Of a stretch of DNA of 64,000 nt, positions 52,153 through 60,926 are shown piece after piece. The stretch spans positions 3,844,001 to 3,908,000 of the forward strand of contig NZ_CP104854.1 of NCBI RefSeq assembly GCF_050916235.1. The letters are read 5' to 3'. This stretch comes from Maridesulfovibrio sp050916235 (GTDB lineage: Bacteria; Desulfobacterota; Desulfovibrionia; Desulfovibrionales; Desulfovibrionaceae). The position numbers and the translations under genes are program-made. Position 1 is the stretch's first letter. Each line of letters starts with the position of its first letter. The notes below the pieces were generated by a model. It was not told the DNA's origin and did not search any database. It worked only from the letters and a program-made list of their open reading frames with translations.

Positions 52153-53484
52153 TTGCTCAAATTTATCTCGCGAATTTTCAGGCTCAGTTCCGACGATTTG
52201 TTTGTGAACAGCAGACAGATCCAGAAGGGTGTGTTTTACAGGTTGGCAGGAGCCAGCATCTTGCTTGCTGTTCTCGTAGGTGTTGCTGCTTACCTGCTGG
52301 AAATGGGGGAAGTAACCAGAGAAGTTGAGCAGCTTGCGGCGGAGCAGGTCGCTTTGACTATAGATAAAAGCCTGCCGTTGATTCAGAATCCGAACAAAGA
52401 CAATGTGAAGATTCTTGAAGATCAGCTTAAGGCTGACCTTTTTACCGGCGACTTTATTCTCCTGGAGATATATACGCCCGAAAAAGAGGAGGTTGCCGAT
52501 GCTTTTCTTCCGGGCATAGACGTGATTGACCGGCAGGCGGCAAGCCATAGAAAAGAGCTCCTGAATGAGGGGAAAACGGTATTCAGAAATTTTGAAGTTG
52601 AAGAGCGGATTTATGTTCAGGTTTTTACTTCACTGGAAGTTGAGGGAGCCGGGCATATAGGCTTTTTGGAAGCTCTTTATATCGTTCCACAGGCAAGAAG
52701 CGAACGAATATTTGCAAGAGTGACTCATATTGTCTGGTTTGCGGTTCTTGTTGTTCTTGGAACCGGAGCAATTCTTTATCCTATCATTCTGCGTCTTATT
52801 CGTAATCTTTTGCGCTACTCGGCAAATCTGACTGAAGCAAATGTCGGGATGCTTGTTTCAATGGGTGCAGCTATTGCCAAGAGGGACTGTGATACTGATG
52901 CGCATAATTATCGGGTCACGATTCTTGCTGTAAATCTTGCCGAGCAGATAGGGCTTTCGGAAGAAACAATCAGAACTCTGATAGTAGGTTCGTTCCTGCA
53001 TGATGTAGGAAAGATAGCCATCCCTGACGCTATTCTCCTTAAGCCAGGAAAACTGGACGATGACGAATGGAAAGTTATGCGCACTCATGTTGACCATGGT
53101 GTAGACGTTGTCAAAGAACATGCATGGCTTGCCCAGGCTACACCTGTAGTGCATGGGCATCATGAAAGATTTGACGGTTCCGGCTATCCGCAGGGCGTTT
53201 CTGGTGAGGATATTCCGATTGTGGCACGTATATTTTCCTTGGCAGACGTTTTTGATGCGCTTTATTCAAAGCGTCCTTACAAAGATCCCTTCCCGCTGGA
53301 CAAGTGTATCGAAATTATCAGGGCAGGCTGTGGAACTCATTTCGATCCGCAACTGGTTGATCCTTTTCTGACAGTAGTGAAGGGTTTTGTAACTATCGAC
53401 GGACTGGAAAAGACTGAGTTGCTTAAGCCCATACTGGCTGGTTTTACAGATAAATATTTTAAGATTGACCTTCGAATTGACTGA
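52153..53484 (+). CDS. HD-GYP cyclic-di-GMP phosphodiesterase with extracytoplasmic sensor
   Basis: 443 residues from the TTG at 52153, chosen for its perfect CGGAGG site five bases upstream. Membrane segment about 29-50, extracytoplasmic region about 51-195, second membrane segment about 196-219, then HD-GYP domain: HDVGKIAIPDAILLKPGKL (His283), VDHGV, GHHERFDGSGYPQGVSGEDI and FDALYSKRPYK, all residues of the HHExxDGxGYP signature. It should hydrolyse c-di-GMP. Single gene; a bacteriohemerythrin gene converges on it from downstream. Confidence 0.92.
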   Translation: MLKFISRIFRLSSDDLFVNSRQIQKGVFYRLAGASILLAVLVGVAAYLLEMGEVTREVEQLAAEQVALTIDKSLPLIQNPNKDNVKILEDQLKADLFTGDFILLEIYTPEKEEVADAFLPGIDVIDRQAASHRKELLNEGKTVFRNFEVEERIYVQVFTSLEVEGAGHIGFLEALYIVPQARSERIFARVTHIVWFAVLVVLGTGAILYPIILRLIRNLLRYSANLTEANVGMLVSMGAAIAKRDCDTDAHNYRVTILAVNLAEQIGLSEETIRTLIVGSFLHDVGKIAIPDAILLKPGKLDDDEWKVMRTHVDHGVDVVKEHAWLAQATPVVHGHHERFDGSGYPQGVSGEDIPIVARIFSLADVFDALYSKRPYKDPFPLDKCIEIIRAGCGTHFDPQLVDPFLTVVKGFVTIDGLEKTELLKPILAGFTDKYFKIDLRID

Positions 53485-53543
53485 GCACGGAAAGCAATCG
53501 TTCTCATCCGGCTCGTGTGAGTCGGTATTTCAAAAAGGTTATA

Positions 53544-53942
53544 TTATTCAGCAGAAATATCTGCGAGATCTAATTTGTCGGTGTTCAGGATATGGTCAAC
53601 CAGCCATTTTTCAACAAAAGAAGCCAGCTCTTCGGGAAAGCAGGGGTCCTCGAGTATATTCTGCAATACTAATTCTTCAATTTTTTCAATGAACTTTTTG
53701 TGTTCCATCTTGTGGGCTTGCAGGTTCTCTGCCCCGGCAGTTTCCATGATTGTTTCCTCTGTTTCAAAATGGAAACGCGAATACAGCTGCAGCTCCTCAA
53801 GAATATCCCCAAATGAGCCACAGTCGTTTTCCTGTGATAATTTTCTGATTTTGTGCAGAATAGCAAAAAAAGTCTGGTGCTGGTTGTCAATAATTCCAAC
53901 ACCTGTATACAGGGATTGAGTGGGAAAATTATTGCCTGTCAT
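53544..53942 (-). CDS. Bacteriohemerythrin (diiron oxygen-binding protein)
   Basis: 132 residues from the ATG at 53942 (a further upstream frame has no site). Four-helix diiron signature: GIIDNQHQTFF, HFETEETIM, HKMEHKKF and WLVDHILNTDKLDL, giving the usual His and carboxylate ligands. Such proteins bind O2 in anaerobes and microaerophiles for sensing or protection. It converges with the HD-GYP gene, 59 bases apart. Confidence 0.93.
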   Translation of the reverse strand: MTGNNFPTQSLYTGVGIIDNQHQTFFAILHKIRKLSQENDCGSFGDILEELQLYSRFHFETEETIMETAGAENLQAHKMEHKKFIEKIEELVLQNILEDPCFPEELASFVEKWLVDHILNTDKLDLADISAE

Positions 53943-54108
53943 AGTTCTGTCCCGTTTGGTAAGTTGATTAAACTCTATTAACTGGTAATAGAACATTAAC
54001 ATGTGATTTCTTCAAGTTCAGCTTATTAATTAAAGCAAATAAGCTGTTTTTCATAACTGACCATTCTTTTGAAGTTTTTTGCTTTTAAACTCTAACAGCG
54101 GAGGACTT

Positions 54109-54576
54109 ATGGCTACTATTGCAAGGCGCAGGATCATGGCGGTCATGTATGTGTTGGGAGTTTGCAGTCTTTTTTTGCTTCAAGGCTGTCCAATCGCTGT
54201 AGTAGCCATTATTGCTGCGTACAGTTCGAATGGAGATGTCACGGTGACAGTGGAAGTCCCTAGAAATGCAGAAATTGTATTCGAGGCTGCTAAAAGACGT
54301 GTGAGCAAGGGCGTTTCCGAAACAGGTATTCCCTATAAAATTACAAAAATTAATGATGCCAATTATACGGTTTCGCTTGAGGGCAGTGATGGGTCATGGA
54401 GGGGAGATTTTATAGTTGTGCCCCTCTCAGATGATAGAAGTCAGATTATTGGACAGGGTACTGATGACAACAGAACCAGAAAAGAGTCTGAACACCTGAT
54501 TCTGCTTGGAATTGAAAATCTTTGTAAAGATCTTGGAGTCAAGTACACGGTGATCGAAAGAAATCTGGACAGTTGA
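54109..54576 (+). CDS. Small lipoprotein, DUF3568-like
   Basis: 155 residues from the ATG at 54109 (GCGGAGG site). Signal peptide with a lipobox-like end (VLGVCSLFLLQGC, Cys about 26 after start), followed by a short hydrophobic stretch and a soluble domain of beta/alpha type (VTVTVEVPRNAEIVFEAAKR... GIPYKITKINDANYTVSLEG). The build matches DUF3568-type small lipoproteins; function unknown. Followed by a strong bidirectional terminator and convergent with the tRNA-Sec gene. Confidence 0.75.
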   Translation: MATIARRRIMAVMYVLGVCSLFLLQGCPIAVVAIIAAYSSNGDVTVTVEVPRNAEIVFEAAKRRVSKGVSETGIPYKITKINDANYTVSLEGSDGSWRGDFIVVPLSDDRSQIIGQGTDDNRTRKESEHLILLGIENLCKDLGVKYTVIERNLDS

Positions 54577-54591
54577 TATGTTGGTCAACGT

Positions 54592-54627
54592 GAAAAGGGC
54601 CCCACATTATGTGAGGCCCTTTTTTTA
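54592..54627. terminator. Bidirectional terminator between the lipoprotein and tRNA-Sec genes
   Basis: Stem AGGGCC..CAC/GTG..GGCCCT (one mismatch) with loop ATTAT; followed by seven T on plus and four T on minus. Confidence 0.85.
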
Positions 54628-54637
54628 TTAGCTTTGT

Positions 54638-54731
54638 TGGCGGAAGTGTATAGGAGTCGAACCTACCGACGAGCGTTAACCCGTCCACTGGATTTGAAGT
54701 CCAGGCGCCACACCGGTGACGATACACTTCC
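54638..54731 (-). tRNA. selC: Selenocysteine tRNA (anticodon TCA)
   Basis: 94 bases with encoded CCA. Acceptor stem of 8 bp (GGAAGTGT/ACACTTCC) with discriminator G; anticodon stem CTGGA/TCCAG closing loop CTTCAAA (anticodon TCA); a long variable arm that folds on GACG/CGTC; T-arm GTAGG-TTCGACT-CCTAT. The 8-bp acceptor, TCA anticodon and long variable arm together are specific to tRNA-Sec. It completes the selA/selB system; a weak TTGCCC-N17-TAGCTG may be its promoter. Confidence 0.96.
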
Positions 54732-54924
54732 AATGTTGAGAAAAATCAGCTACCAATTTTGGGGGCGAAGGGCAAGCATTAATAATATTTCCCTAAATGG
54801 CTTGCCTTTTGCTGAATTAGCCTTATTAATAGCTGATTGAAACTGATACTGATGTAAATAAATTCCGGAATTAGCGAATATTTGGCTTGGCTGATTAGCC
54901 GGAAACATATCAAGGAGATTAAAT

Positions 54925-56964
54925 TTGAACAGTTTTGCCAAGAATCTCTTGGTCTGGGTAACAATCATGCTGGTTATGATTGTGTTGTTCAATCTTTTCA
55001 ACCAGCCGCAGGTGTCCCAGCTTAAACTCTCCTACACCGATTTCCTCATGAAGGTTGACGAGGGAGAGGTAATACAGGTCAAAATGCAGGGCCAGAAAAT
55101 CAATGGAGTCATGGTCGGAGACAAACGTTTTGTGACCTACACTCCTGATGATCCCAACCTTGTTCAGAACCTGATCAAGAAGAAAATCGAAGTTGTTGCG
55201 GAGCCTGAAGAAGAGGCTCCGTGGTATATGACTTTATTCATTTCCTGGTTCCCCATGCTGCTGCTTGTCGGGGTATGGATATTCTTCATGCGCCAGATGC
55301 AGGGCGGTGGCGGCGGACGCGGCGGTGCCATGTCTTTCGGTCGTTCCCGTGCCAGGATGATCAACGAAGAGACCGCCCGCGTTACTTTTGCGGATGTTGC
55401 CGGAGTTGACGAAGCCAAGGATGAGCTTGAAGAAGTTGTTCAGTTCCTCAGCGAACCCCGCAAGTTTACCCGTCTGGGCGGACGTATTCCCAAGGGCGTG
55501 CTGCTCGTGGGCCCCCCCGGCACCGGTAAAACCCTGCTGGCACGTGCTGTTGCCGGGGAAGCCGGAGTTCCGTTCTTTTCCATTTCCGGTTCCGACTTCG
55601 TGGAAATGTTTGTCGGTGTAGGTGCCGCTCGTGTGCGTGACCTGTTTACTCAGGGTAAGAAAAATGCTCCCTGTCTGATCTTCATCGATGAAATCGATGC
55701 GGTAGGACGTCAGCGCGGAGCCGGCCTCGGCGGTGGACATGATGAACGTGAACAGACCCTTAACCAGTTGCTGGTTGAAATGGACGGATTTGAGTCCAAC
55801 GAGGGAGTAATTCTCATCGCCGCAACCAACAGGCCCGATGTTCTCGACCCCGCACTGCTGCGTCCCGGACGTTTCGACCGTCAGGTCGTTGTGCCCACTC
55901 CTGATGTGCAGGGCCGTGCTCACATCCTTAAGGTTCATACCCGCAAGACTCCTCTTGCCGGGGAGATTGACCTCGATGTCATTGCCCGCGGGACCCCCGG
56001 GTTCTCCGGTGCCGACCTCGAAAACCTTGTTAACGAGGCAGCCCTCTACGCTGCAAAGAATAATCAGGACTACGTCAAGATGGCTGACTTTGAGGAAGCC
56101 AAGGACAAGGTCCTTATGGGACGCGAACGTCGCAGCCTGATCCTTACCGATGAAGAGAAGAAGACCACCGCATACCATGAGGCCGGTCACGCTCTCATCG
56201 CCAAGCTGCTTGATAACTGCGACCCGGTTCATAAGGTAACCATCATCCCCCGCGGCCGTGCTCTGGGCGTTACCCAGCAGCTTCCCGTGGATGACCGCCA
56301 TAACTATAACAAAGCTTACCTTGAGGATACTCTGGTAATGCTGCTCGGTGGTCGCGTTGCGGAAGAACTGATTCTTAATCAGGTTACTACCGGAGCAAGC
56401 AACGATATAGAACGCGCTACCAAAATGGCCCGTTCCATGGTCTGCCAGTGGGGTATGAGTGAGAAGCTTGGACCCATGACCTTCGGTGAAAGCCAGGATC
56501 AGGTCTTCCTCGGCAGAGAGCTCGTTCAGCATAAGGATTTCAGTGAAGATACCTCACGTCTTATTGATTCCGAAGTAAGGCGTATCATCGACACTGCATA
56601 TGAAACTGCAAACAGGTTGCTTGGCGATAATGAGAAGGCTCTGCACGCTGTAGCTGAAGCTCTTCTTGAGCGTGAAACCATTGATGGAAAAGATCTTGAT
56701 ACCCTTATGGTCGGCGGCGTTCTGCCTCCGCTTGAGGCGGTATCCTCCAAGAAGTCCGCTTCTGTCGCACGGGCATACGGATCCACTTCAAAGTCCGGAT
56801 ATACTCCGGTTGAAGAAGAGCAGGCCAAGACCGTGGATGTCGAAAAAAGCGAGTTCTCTTTTGAGGCACATCCAGCGGATGAAGCTGAAAAACCGGATGC
56901 TGAGTCCAGCGAAGGTGAATCAAAGGAAGTGAAAGCTTCCGAAGACAAAAAAGGTTCCGAGTAA
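54925..56964 (+). CDS. ftsH: ATP-dependent zinc metalloprotease FtsH
   Basis: 679 residues from TTG (AAGGAG seven bases upstream; N-terminus NSFAKNLLVWVTIMLVMIVL is a typical first membrane helix). Periplasmic domain, second membrane segment near 95-115 with a Gly-rich linker, AAA+ domain with Walker A GPPGTGKT at 196-203, FIDEIDAVGRQRG and the arginine-finger region, and peptidase HEAGH at 418-422. Membrane-bound quality-control protease. A long acidic tail (about 600-679) is common in delta-proteobacteria. It begins a run of closely spaced genes: folP follows after 7 bases. Confidence 0.97.
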   Translation: MNSFAKNLLVWVTIMLVMIVLFNLFNQPQVSQLKLSYTDFLMKVDEGEVIQVKMQGQKINGVMVGDKRFVTYTPDDPNLVQNLIKKKIEVVAEPEEEAPWYMTLFISWFPMLLLVGVWIFFMRQMQGGGGGRGGAMSFGRSRARMINEETARVTFADVAGVDEAKDELEEVVQFLSEPRKFTRLGGRIPKGVLLVGPPGTGKTLLARAVAGEAGVPFFSISGSDFVEMFVGVGAARVRDLFTQGKKNAPCLIFIDEIDAVGRQRGAGLGGGHDEREQTLNQLLVEMDGFESNEGVILIAATNRPDVLDPALLRPGRFDRQVVVPTPDVQGRAHILKVHTRKTPLAGEIDLDVIARGTPGFSGADLENLVNEAALYAAKNNQDYVKMADFEEAKDKVLMGRERRSLILTDEEKKTTAYHEAGHALIAKLLDNCDPVHKVTIIPRGRALGVTQQLPVDDRHNYNKAYLEDTLVMLLGGRVAEELILNQVTTGASNDIERATKMARSMVCQWGMSEKLGPMTFGESQDQVFLGRELVQHKDFSEDTSRLIDSEVRRIIDTAYETANRLLGDNEKALHAVAEALLERETIDGKDLDTLMVGGVLPPLEAVSSKKSASVARAYGSTSKSGYTPVEEEQAKTVDVEKSEFSFEAHPADEAEKPDAESSEGESKEVKASEDKKGSE

Positions 56965-56971
56965 GGTTTGT

Positions 56972-57814
56972 ATGACCCGAGAATATTCATGGACCGTAAA
57001 GGGGGGCAGGGTGTTAGGCCCTGCCCCTTTTCTTATTGCTGGTATAGTCAACGTAACTCCTGATTCCTTTTATGATGGAGGCAGGAATTTCGATCCCCGA
57101 AATGCTATCGCACATGGTCGACTGCTGGCTGAGCAGGGCGCCCATATCCTTGATGTGGGCGGTGAGAGTACAAGGCCATTTGCCGATCCTGTTTCTGAGG
57201 CTGACGAGCTGGCCCGCGTTATCCCGGTGATACGAGAACTTGCCTCAGATTACGTTGTGTCCGTCGACACGGTTAAGAGCGTAGTTGCCCGCAAGGCCAT
57301 TGAAGCAGGGGCCAGTATCGTGAACGATGTCTCGGCATTCTCTCAGGATCCGGAACTTCTGGAAGTAGTGGCGGAATTAAAACCCGGCTACGTGCTTATG
57401 CACAGTCAGGGATCACCGGAAAAGATGCAATTATCTCCGCATTATGATAATGTCCTTGAAGAGATTTTGACATTTTTTAAAAAAAGTCTTGAAAAACTGG
57501 TGAAATCCGGCTTACCGGAGAATCGTATAGTGGTTGATCCGGGTATAGGATTTGGCAAGACTCTGGAGCATAATCTGGATATATTGCGGAATATTGACCG
57601 GATTATGGAGCTGGGTTTTCCAGTATACATGGGGCTTTCCAATAAGTCCCTCTGGGGAAAGTTGCTGGGACTTGAACCCGATAAGCGCCAGAATGCCACT
57701 CAGGCGGCCACGGCAGTGCTGGCGGCGCGTGGGGTTCCCATTCACAGGGTGCATGAGGTCGGGCTGACGAGTCAGACATTGAAGATCGTACAGGAGATAG
57801 GCGGGGCGGATTAA
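56972..57814 (+). CDS. folP: Dihydropteroate synthase
   Basis: 280 residues. Signatures LIAGIVNVTPDSFYDGGRNF, ILDVGGESTRPFADPV, SVDTVKS, INDVSAF-type segment (VNDVSAFSQDP) and VDPGIGFGKT. It condenses pABA with the pterin pyrophosphate, the target of sulfonamides. The last base of its TAA stop is the first base of the cdaA ATG (TAATG), so translation is coupled. The same operon carries cdaA, ybbR/cdaR and glmM. Confidence 0.96.
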   Translation: MTREYSWTVKGGRVLGPAPFLIAGIVNVTPDSFYDGGRNFDPRNAIAHGRLLAEQGAHILDVGGESTRPFADPVSEADELARVIPVIRELASDYVVSVDTVKSVVARKAIEAGASIVNDVSAFSQDPELLEVVAELKPGYVLMHSQGSPEKMQLSPHYDNVLEEILTFFKKSLEKLVKSGLPENRIVVDPGIGFGKTLEHNLDILRNIDRIMELGFPVYMGLSNKSLWGKLLGLEPDKRQNATQAATAVLAARGVPIHRVHEVGLTSQTLKIVQEIGGAD

Positions 57815-58560
57815 TGTTCGAGCTGTGGGGCTTTCAAATTTCCTGGAAAGAGCTGCTGGATATAGGTCTGGTAGCCGTAGTCTATTTCTATGTGATTCTG
57901 CTGGTCCGCGGAACCCGCGCAGCAGCGGTTATCTGGGGGCTTATGCTCCTGCTGCTGGTATATTATCTGTCCGATGTTTTCGGCCTTTACACCCTGAACT
58001 GGCTGCTCACCAACTTTCTTGGTTCAATTTTTCTTGTCATTATTGTGTTGTTTCAGCGCGACATCCGTAAAGGTCTGGCCCAGATGGGAGCAGGCCGGTT
58101 GTGGAGTAAAAAGGATTACAATCTGGAAGTCCTTGATGAGATCTGTTCAGCTATGGATTCCATGGCCCGGCAGAAAATCGGCGCACTGCTGGTTGTCCAG
58201 AAAAATGTCCCGCTCGGAGACATTATCGAAAAGGGTGTCGAGATAAATGGCCGGGTCAGCAAGCAGCTTCTCATAAATATCTTCTGGCCGGATACCCCCC
58301 TTCACGATGGGGCTGTGGTCGTAAATTCCGATAAAATTGTGGCAGCGTCATGCATTTTGCCGCTTGCTCAGGTTTCAACCCGCCAGTCTTCGATCGGGAC
58401 CCGGCACCGCGCCGCTCTCGGTATAAGCGAGGAGACTGATGCTGTGGCTATTGTCGTTTCCGAGGAGCGGGGGACAATTTCTGTCGCCATTGGCGGCAAA
58501 CTGACTACCAGTCTGGATATTGTCCGCCTGAAGCGTGTTCTTAAAAACGTATTTACTTAG
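57814..58560 (+). CDS. cdaA: Diadenylate cyclase (c-di-AMP synthase), CdaA type
   Basis: 248 residues. Three N-terminal membrane helices (about 10-78), a coiled coil, and the DAC domain with Asp165-Gly-Ala (TPLHDGAVVV) and Arg197-His-Arg (GTRHRAALGI), the two catalytic motifs. Makes c-di-AMP from two ATP at the membrane. Its partners CdaR (next gene) and GlmM follow as in Firmicutes, where GlmM inhibits CdaA. No c-di-AMP phosphodiesterase is in the window. Confidence 0.96.
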   Translation: MFELWGFQISWKELLDIGLVAVVYFYVILLVRGTRAAAVIWGLMLLLLVYYLSDVFGLYTLNWLLTNFLGSIFLVIIVLFQRDIRKGLAQMGAGRLWSKKDYNLEVLDEICSAMDSMARQKIGALLVVQKNVPLGDIIEKGVEINGRVSKQLLINIFWPDTPLHDGAVVVNSDKIVAASCILPLAQVSTRQSSIGTRHRAALGISEETDAVAIVVSEERGTISVAIGGKLTTSLDIVRLKRVLKNVFT

Positions 58561-58568
58561 AATCCAAT

Positions 58569-59489
58569 ATGTCTGCACAACGCTGGAAAATAGCCGCACT
58601 GGCCCTTATGATGTCTCTGTTGACCTGGTATCTGGTTACCGGGCGTGATCTTGTTGAGACATGGGTCGAGTTTCCGCTTGAAATCATCAATCCGCCGCAG
58701 AACATGATCATCCGCAGCGGTATGATTACCAAGGTCTCCGCAAGATTGAGGGGGCCGAAGGGGCTGATCCGCAATCTGGATACAAAGAAGCTGGCCTATT
58801 CTCTTGATACAAGTAAACTTGTCGTCGGCAATAACCCCATTGATATTGTCCCGGAAAGGCTGGGACTCGGAAGCGCCCTCGAAGTGGTGGAGATCAAGCC
58901 TTCGCATATCAATCTGGTCATGGATATGTACGTGGACAAGAAGGTGGCGGTAATCCCTACATGGAAAGGGGACCTGCATAAGGATTTCACCCTCAAGACG
59001 GCGTCCAGTGACCCTGAAGAGGTTGTCCTGCGCGGTCCGGCATCGATCCTTGACAAGGTTGGCCAGATACGTACCCAGACCGTAATGCTCGATACAAATA
59101 CTCCGGAGATCTGGCAGGGCGAAGTCCCGCTGCATCTTCCGGAAGCAGTGGAGTCAACTCCGGGTATGGTCAAGGTCAACCTTGAATTTACCGTGCGTAA
59201 GGGCAAGATGTGGGTTAAGGTTCCGCTTTATATTTTAGGACCGGAAGATGTTGACTTCTCAGCCAGCCAGAATTACGTCAGGCTGCTTGTGGAAGCTCCT
59301 AAGCCGTTCTTCCGTGAGAATGATTTCAGAAACGATATAATCGCCTCCATAGATCTTAATGCAACTATTCCCGAAGGCGATAACCTTGTTCCATATGAAG
59401 TAAGTCTGCCCAGTGGATGCAGCATTACCAAGAGAAAGCCGGAGCAGATAACCGTAACCATATCCAGGCAGGCAGTTCCATCGCATTAA
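58569..59489 (+). CDS. cdaR: YbbR-domain protein (CdaR, regulator of CdaA)
   Basis: 306 residues: one N-terminal membrane helix (IAALALMMSLLTWYLVTG), then about three YbbR repeats outside the membrane (VEFPLEIINPPQNMIIRS..., KVAVIPTWKGDLHKDFTLKT, RKGKMWVKVPLYI...). CdaR controls CdaA in Firmicutes; the same gene order here supports the same job. Start 9 bases after cdaA; glmM follows. Confidence 0.9.
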   Translation: MSAQRWKIAALALMMSLLTWYLVTGRDLVETWVEFPLEIINPPQNMIIRSGMITKVSARLRGPKGLIRNLDTKKLAYSLDTSKLVVGNNPIDIVPERLGLGSALEVVEIKPSHINLVMDMYVDKKVAVIPTWKGDLHKDFTLKTASSDPEEVVLRGPASILDKVGQIRTQTVMLDTNTPEIWQGEVPLHLPEAVESTPGMVKVNLEFTVRKGKMWVKVPLYILGPEDVDFSASQNYVRLLVEAPKPFFRENDFRNDIIASIDLNATIPEGDNLVPYEVSLPSGCSITKRKPEQITVTISRQAVPSH

Positions 59490-59522
59490 TGCAGGAATTG
59501 TCTTTCCTTTTGGAGATTTATA

Positions 59523-60872
59523 ATGAGTAAGCGTTTGTTTGGTACTGATGGCCTTAGAGGACAGGTCAATATTTTTCCCATGACTGCTGAAATTGCATTG
59601 CGTCTGGGACTTGCAGCCGGATCATATTTCAGGAACGGCAAACAGCGCCACAAGGTCATAATCGGCAAGGACACCCGTCTTTCCGGCTATGTTTTTGAGT
59701 CTGCACTTACTTCCGGGCTCTGCGCCATGGGAATGGATGTTTTTCAGGTCGGCCCTATGCCCACCCCGGCAGTATCCTTTCTTACCCGGAATATGCGCGC
59801 AGATCTCGGTATAGTCATTTCTGCATCTCACAATCCCTTTATGGACAACGGGATCAAATTTTTCGATTCCAAGGGCTACAAGCTGCCTGATGATGTTGAA
59901 GACGATATATCGGCCATGGTGCTGTCCAAGGACACCAACTGGGATTATCCGCAGGCGGAGAAAGTCGGCCGTGCCTTCAAGATTGAGGATGCCCGCGGGC
60001 GTTACATCGTATACCTCAAGTACAGCTTCCCTCAGGATATGACTCTTAAGGGAGTGAAGCTGGTGCTGGATTGCGCCAACGGAGCCACCTACAGCCTCGG
60101 CCATATGTTTGAAGAACTTGGTGCAGAGGTAGTAAAAATTGGTAATAAGCCGGACGGCCTGAATATCAACGACAAGTGCGGCTCGCTTTATCCGGAAGTC
60201 ATGGGCCAGCGGGTGGTGGAAGAAAATGCGGACATCGGCCTGGCACTTGACGGTGACGGCGACCGCCTGATTGTTGTGGACGAAAAGGGGCAGGTTCTTG
60301 ACGGAGACCAGATAATGGCTCTTTGTGCAGCAGACCTGATGGAGCGTGGTTGCCTGACCAAGAATATGCTTGTTGCCACGGTCATGAGTAACATGGCTCT
60401 TGAAAATTTCATGAAGGAACGCGGCGGTGTGATGCTCAGAACTCCTGTAGGAGACCGTTATGTGGTTGAAGCCATGCGCCGCGAAGGAGCCATTCTTGGC
60501 GGAGAACAGTCCGGTCACCTTATTTTCAGGGAATACAGCACAACCGGTGACGGACTGCTTGCAGCGTTGCAGTTATTGCGTATAATATGTACAAAAAACA
60601 GACCTCTTTCCGAGCTTTCGGGGCTGCTTGAGCTTTATCCCCAGAAACTGCAGAATGTTCACGTCAAACGGAAGATTCCTTTTGAAGACGTTCCTGCGGT
60701 TCAGGATGCACTCAAACAGGTGGAGCATGAACTCGCCGGCAAGGGCCGTGTGCTTCTGCGTTATTCCGGTACCGAGTCTGTGGCCAGAGTCATGGTTGAA
60801 GCTGAAGACAGTGCCAAAGTTGAACTTTACACTTCCGGTCTTGCGAAAGTTCTGGAAGAGCATTTACGCTAA
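59523..60872 (+). CDS. glmM: Phosphoglucosamine mutase
   Basis: 449 residues. Phosphoserine Ser102 in SASHNPFMDNGIKFF, metal loop DGDGDRLIVVD, sugar loop GGEQSGHLI and phosphate loop RYSGTESVARVM. Converts GlcN-6-P to GlcN-1-P for peptidoglycan and LPS precursors. TGGAG site. End of the ftsH-folP-cdaA-cdaR-glmM run; murA, which uses its product's derivative, is elsewhere. Confidence 0.96.
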   Translation: MSKRLFGTDGLRGQVNIFPMTAEIALRLGLAAGSYFRNGKQRHKVIIGKDTRLSGYVFESALTSGLCAMGMDVFQVGPMPTPAVSFLTRNMRADLGIVISASHNPFMDNGIKFFDSKGYKLPDDVEDDISAMVLSKDTNWDYPQAEKVGRAFKIEDARGRYIVYLKYSFPQDMTLKGVKLVLDCANGATYSLGHMFEELGAEVVKIGNKPDGLNINDKCGSLYPEVMGQRVVEENADIGLALDGDGDRLIVVDEKGQVLDGDQIMALCAADLMERGCLTKNMLVATVMSNMALENFMKERGGVMLRTPVGDRYVVEAMRREGAILGGEQSGHLIFREYSTTGDGLLAALQLLRIICTKNRPLSELSGLLELYPQKLQNVHVKRKIPFEDVPAVQDALKQVEHELAGKGRVLLRYSGTESVARVMVEAEDSAKVELYTSGLAKVLEEHLR

Positions 60873-60926
60873 TAATTCTTTCAGTCGTTCTGCAGTACAC
60901 TGAATCTACCCAAGGAGTCTTAATCG

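Noticed and set aside
55234..56532. 432-codon minus-strand open frame inside ftsH
   Set aside because: Complete overlap with a certain gene and no recognisable protein features.
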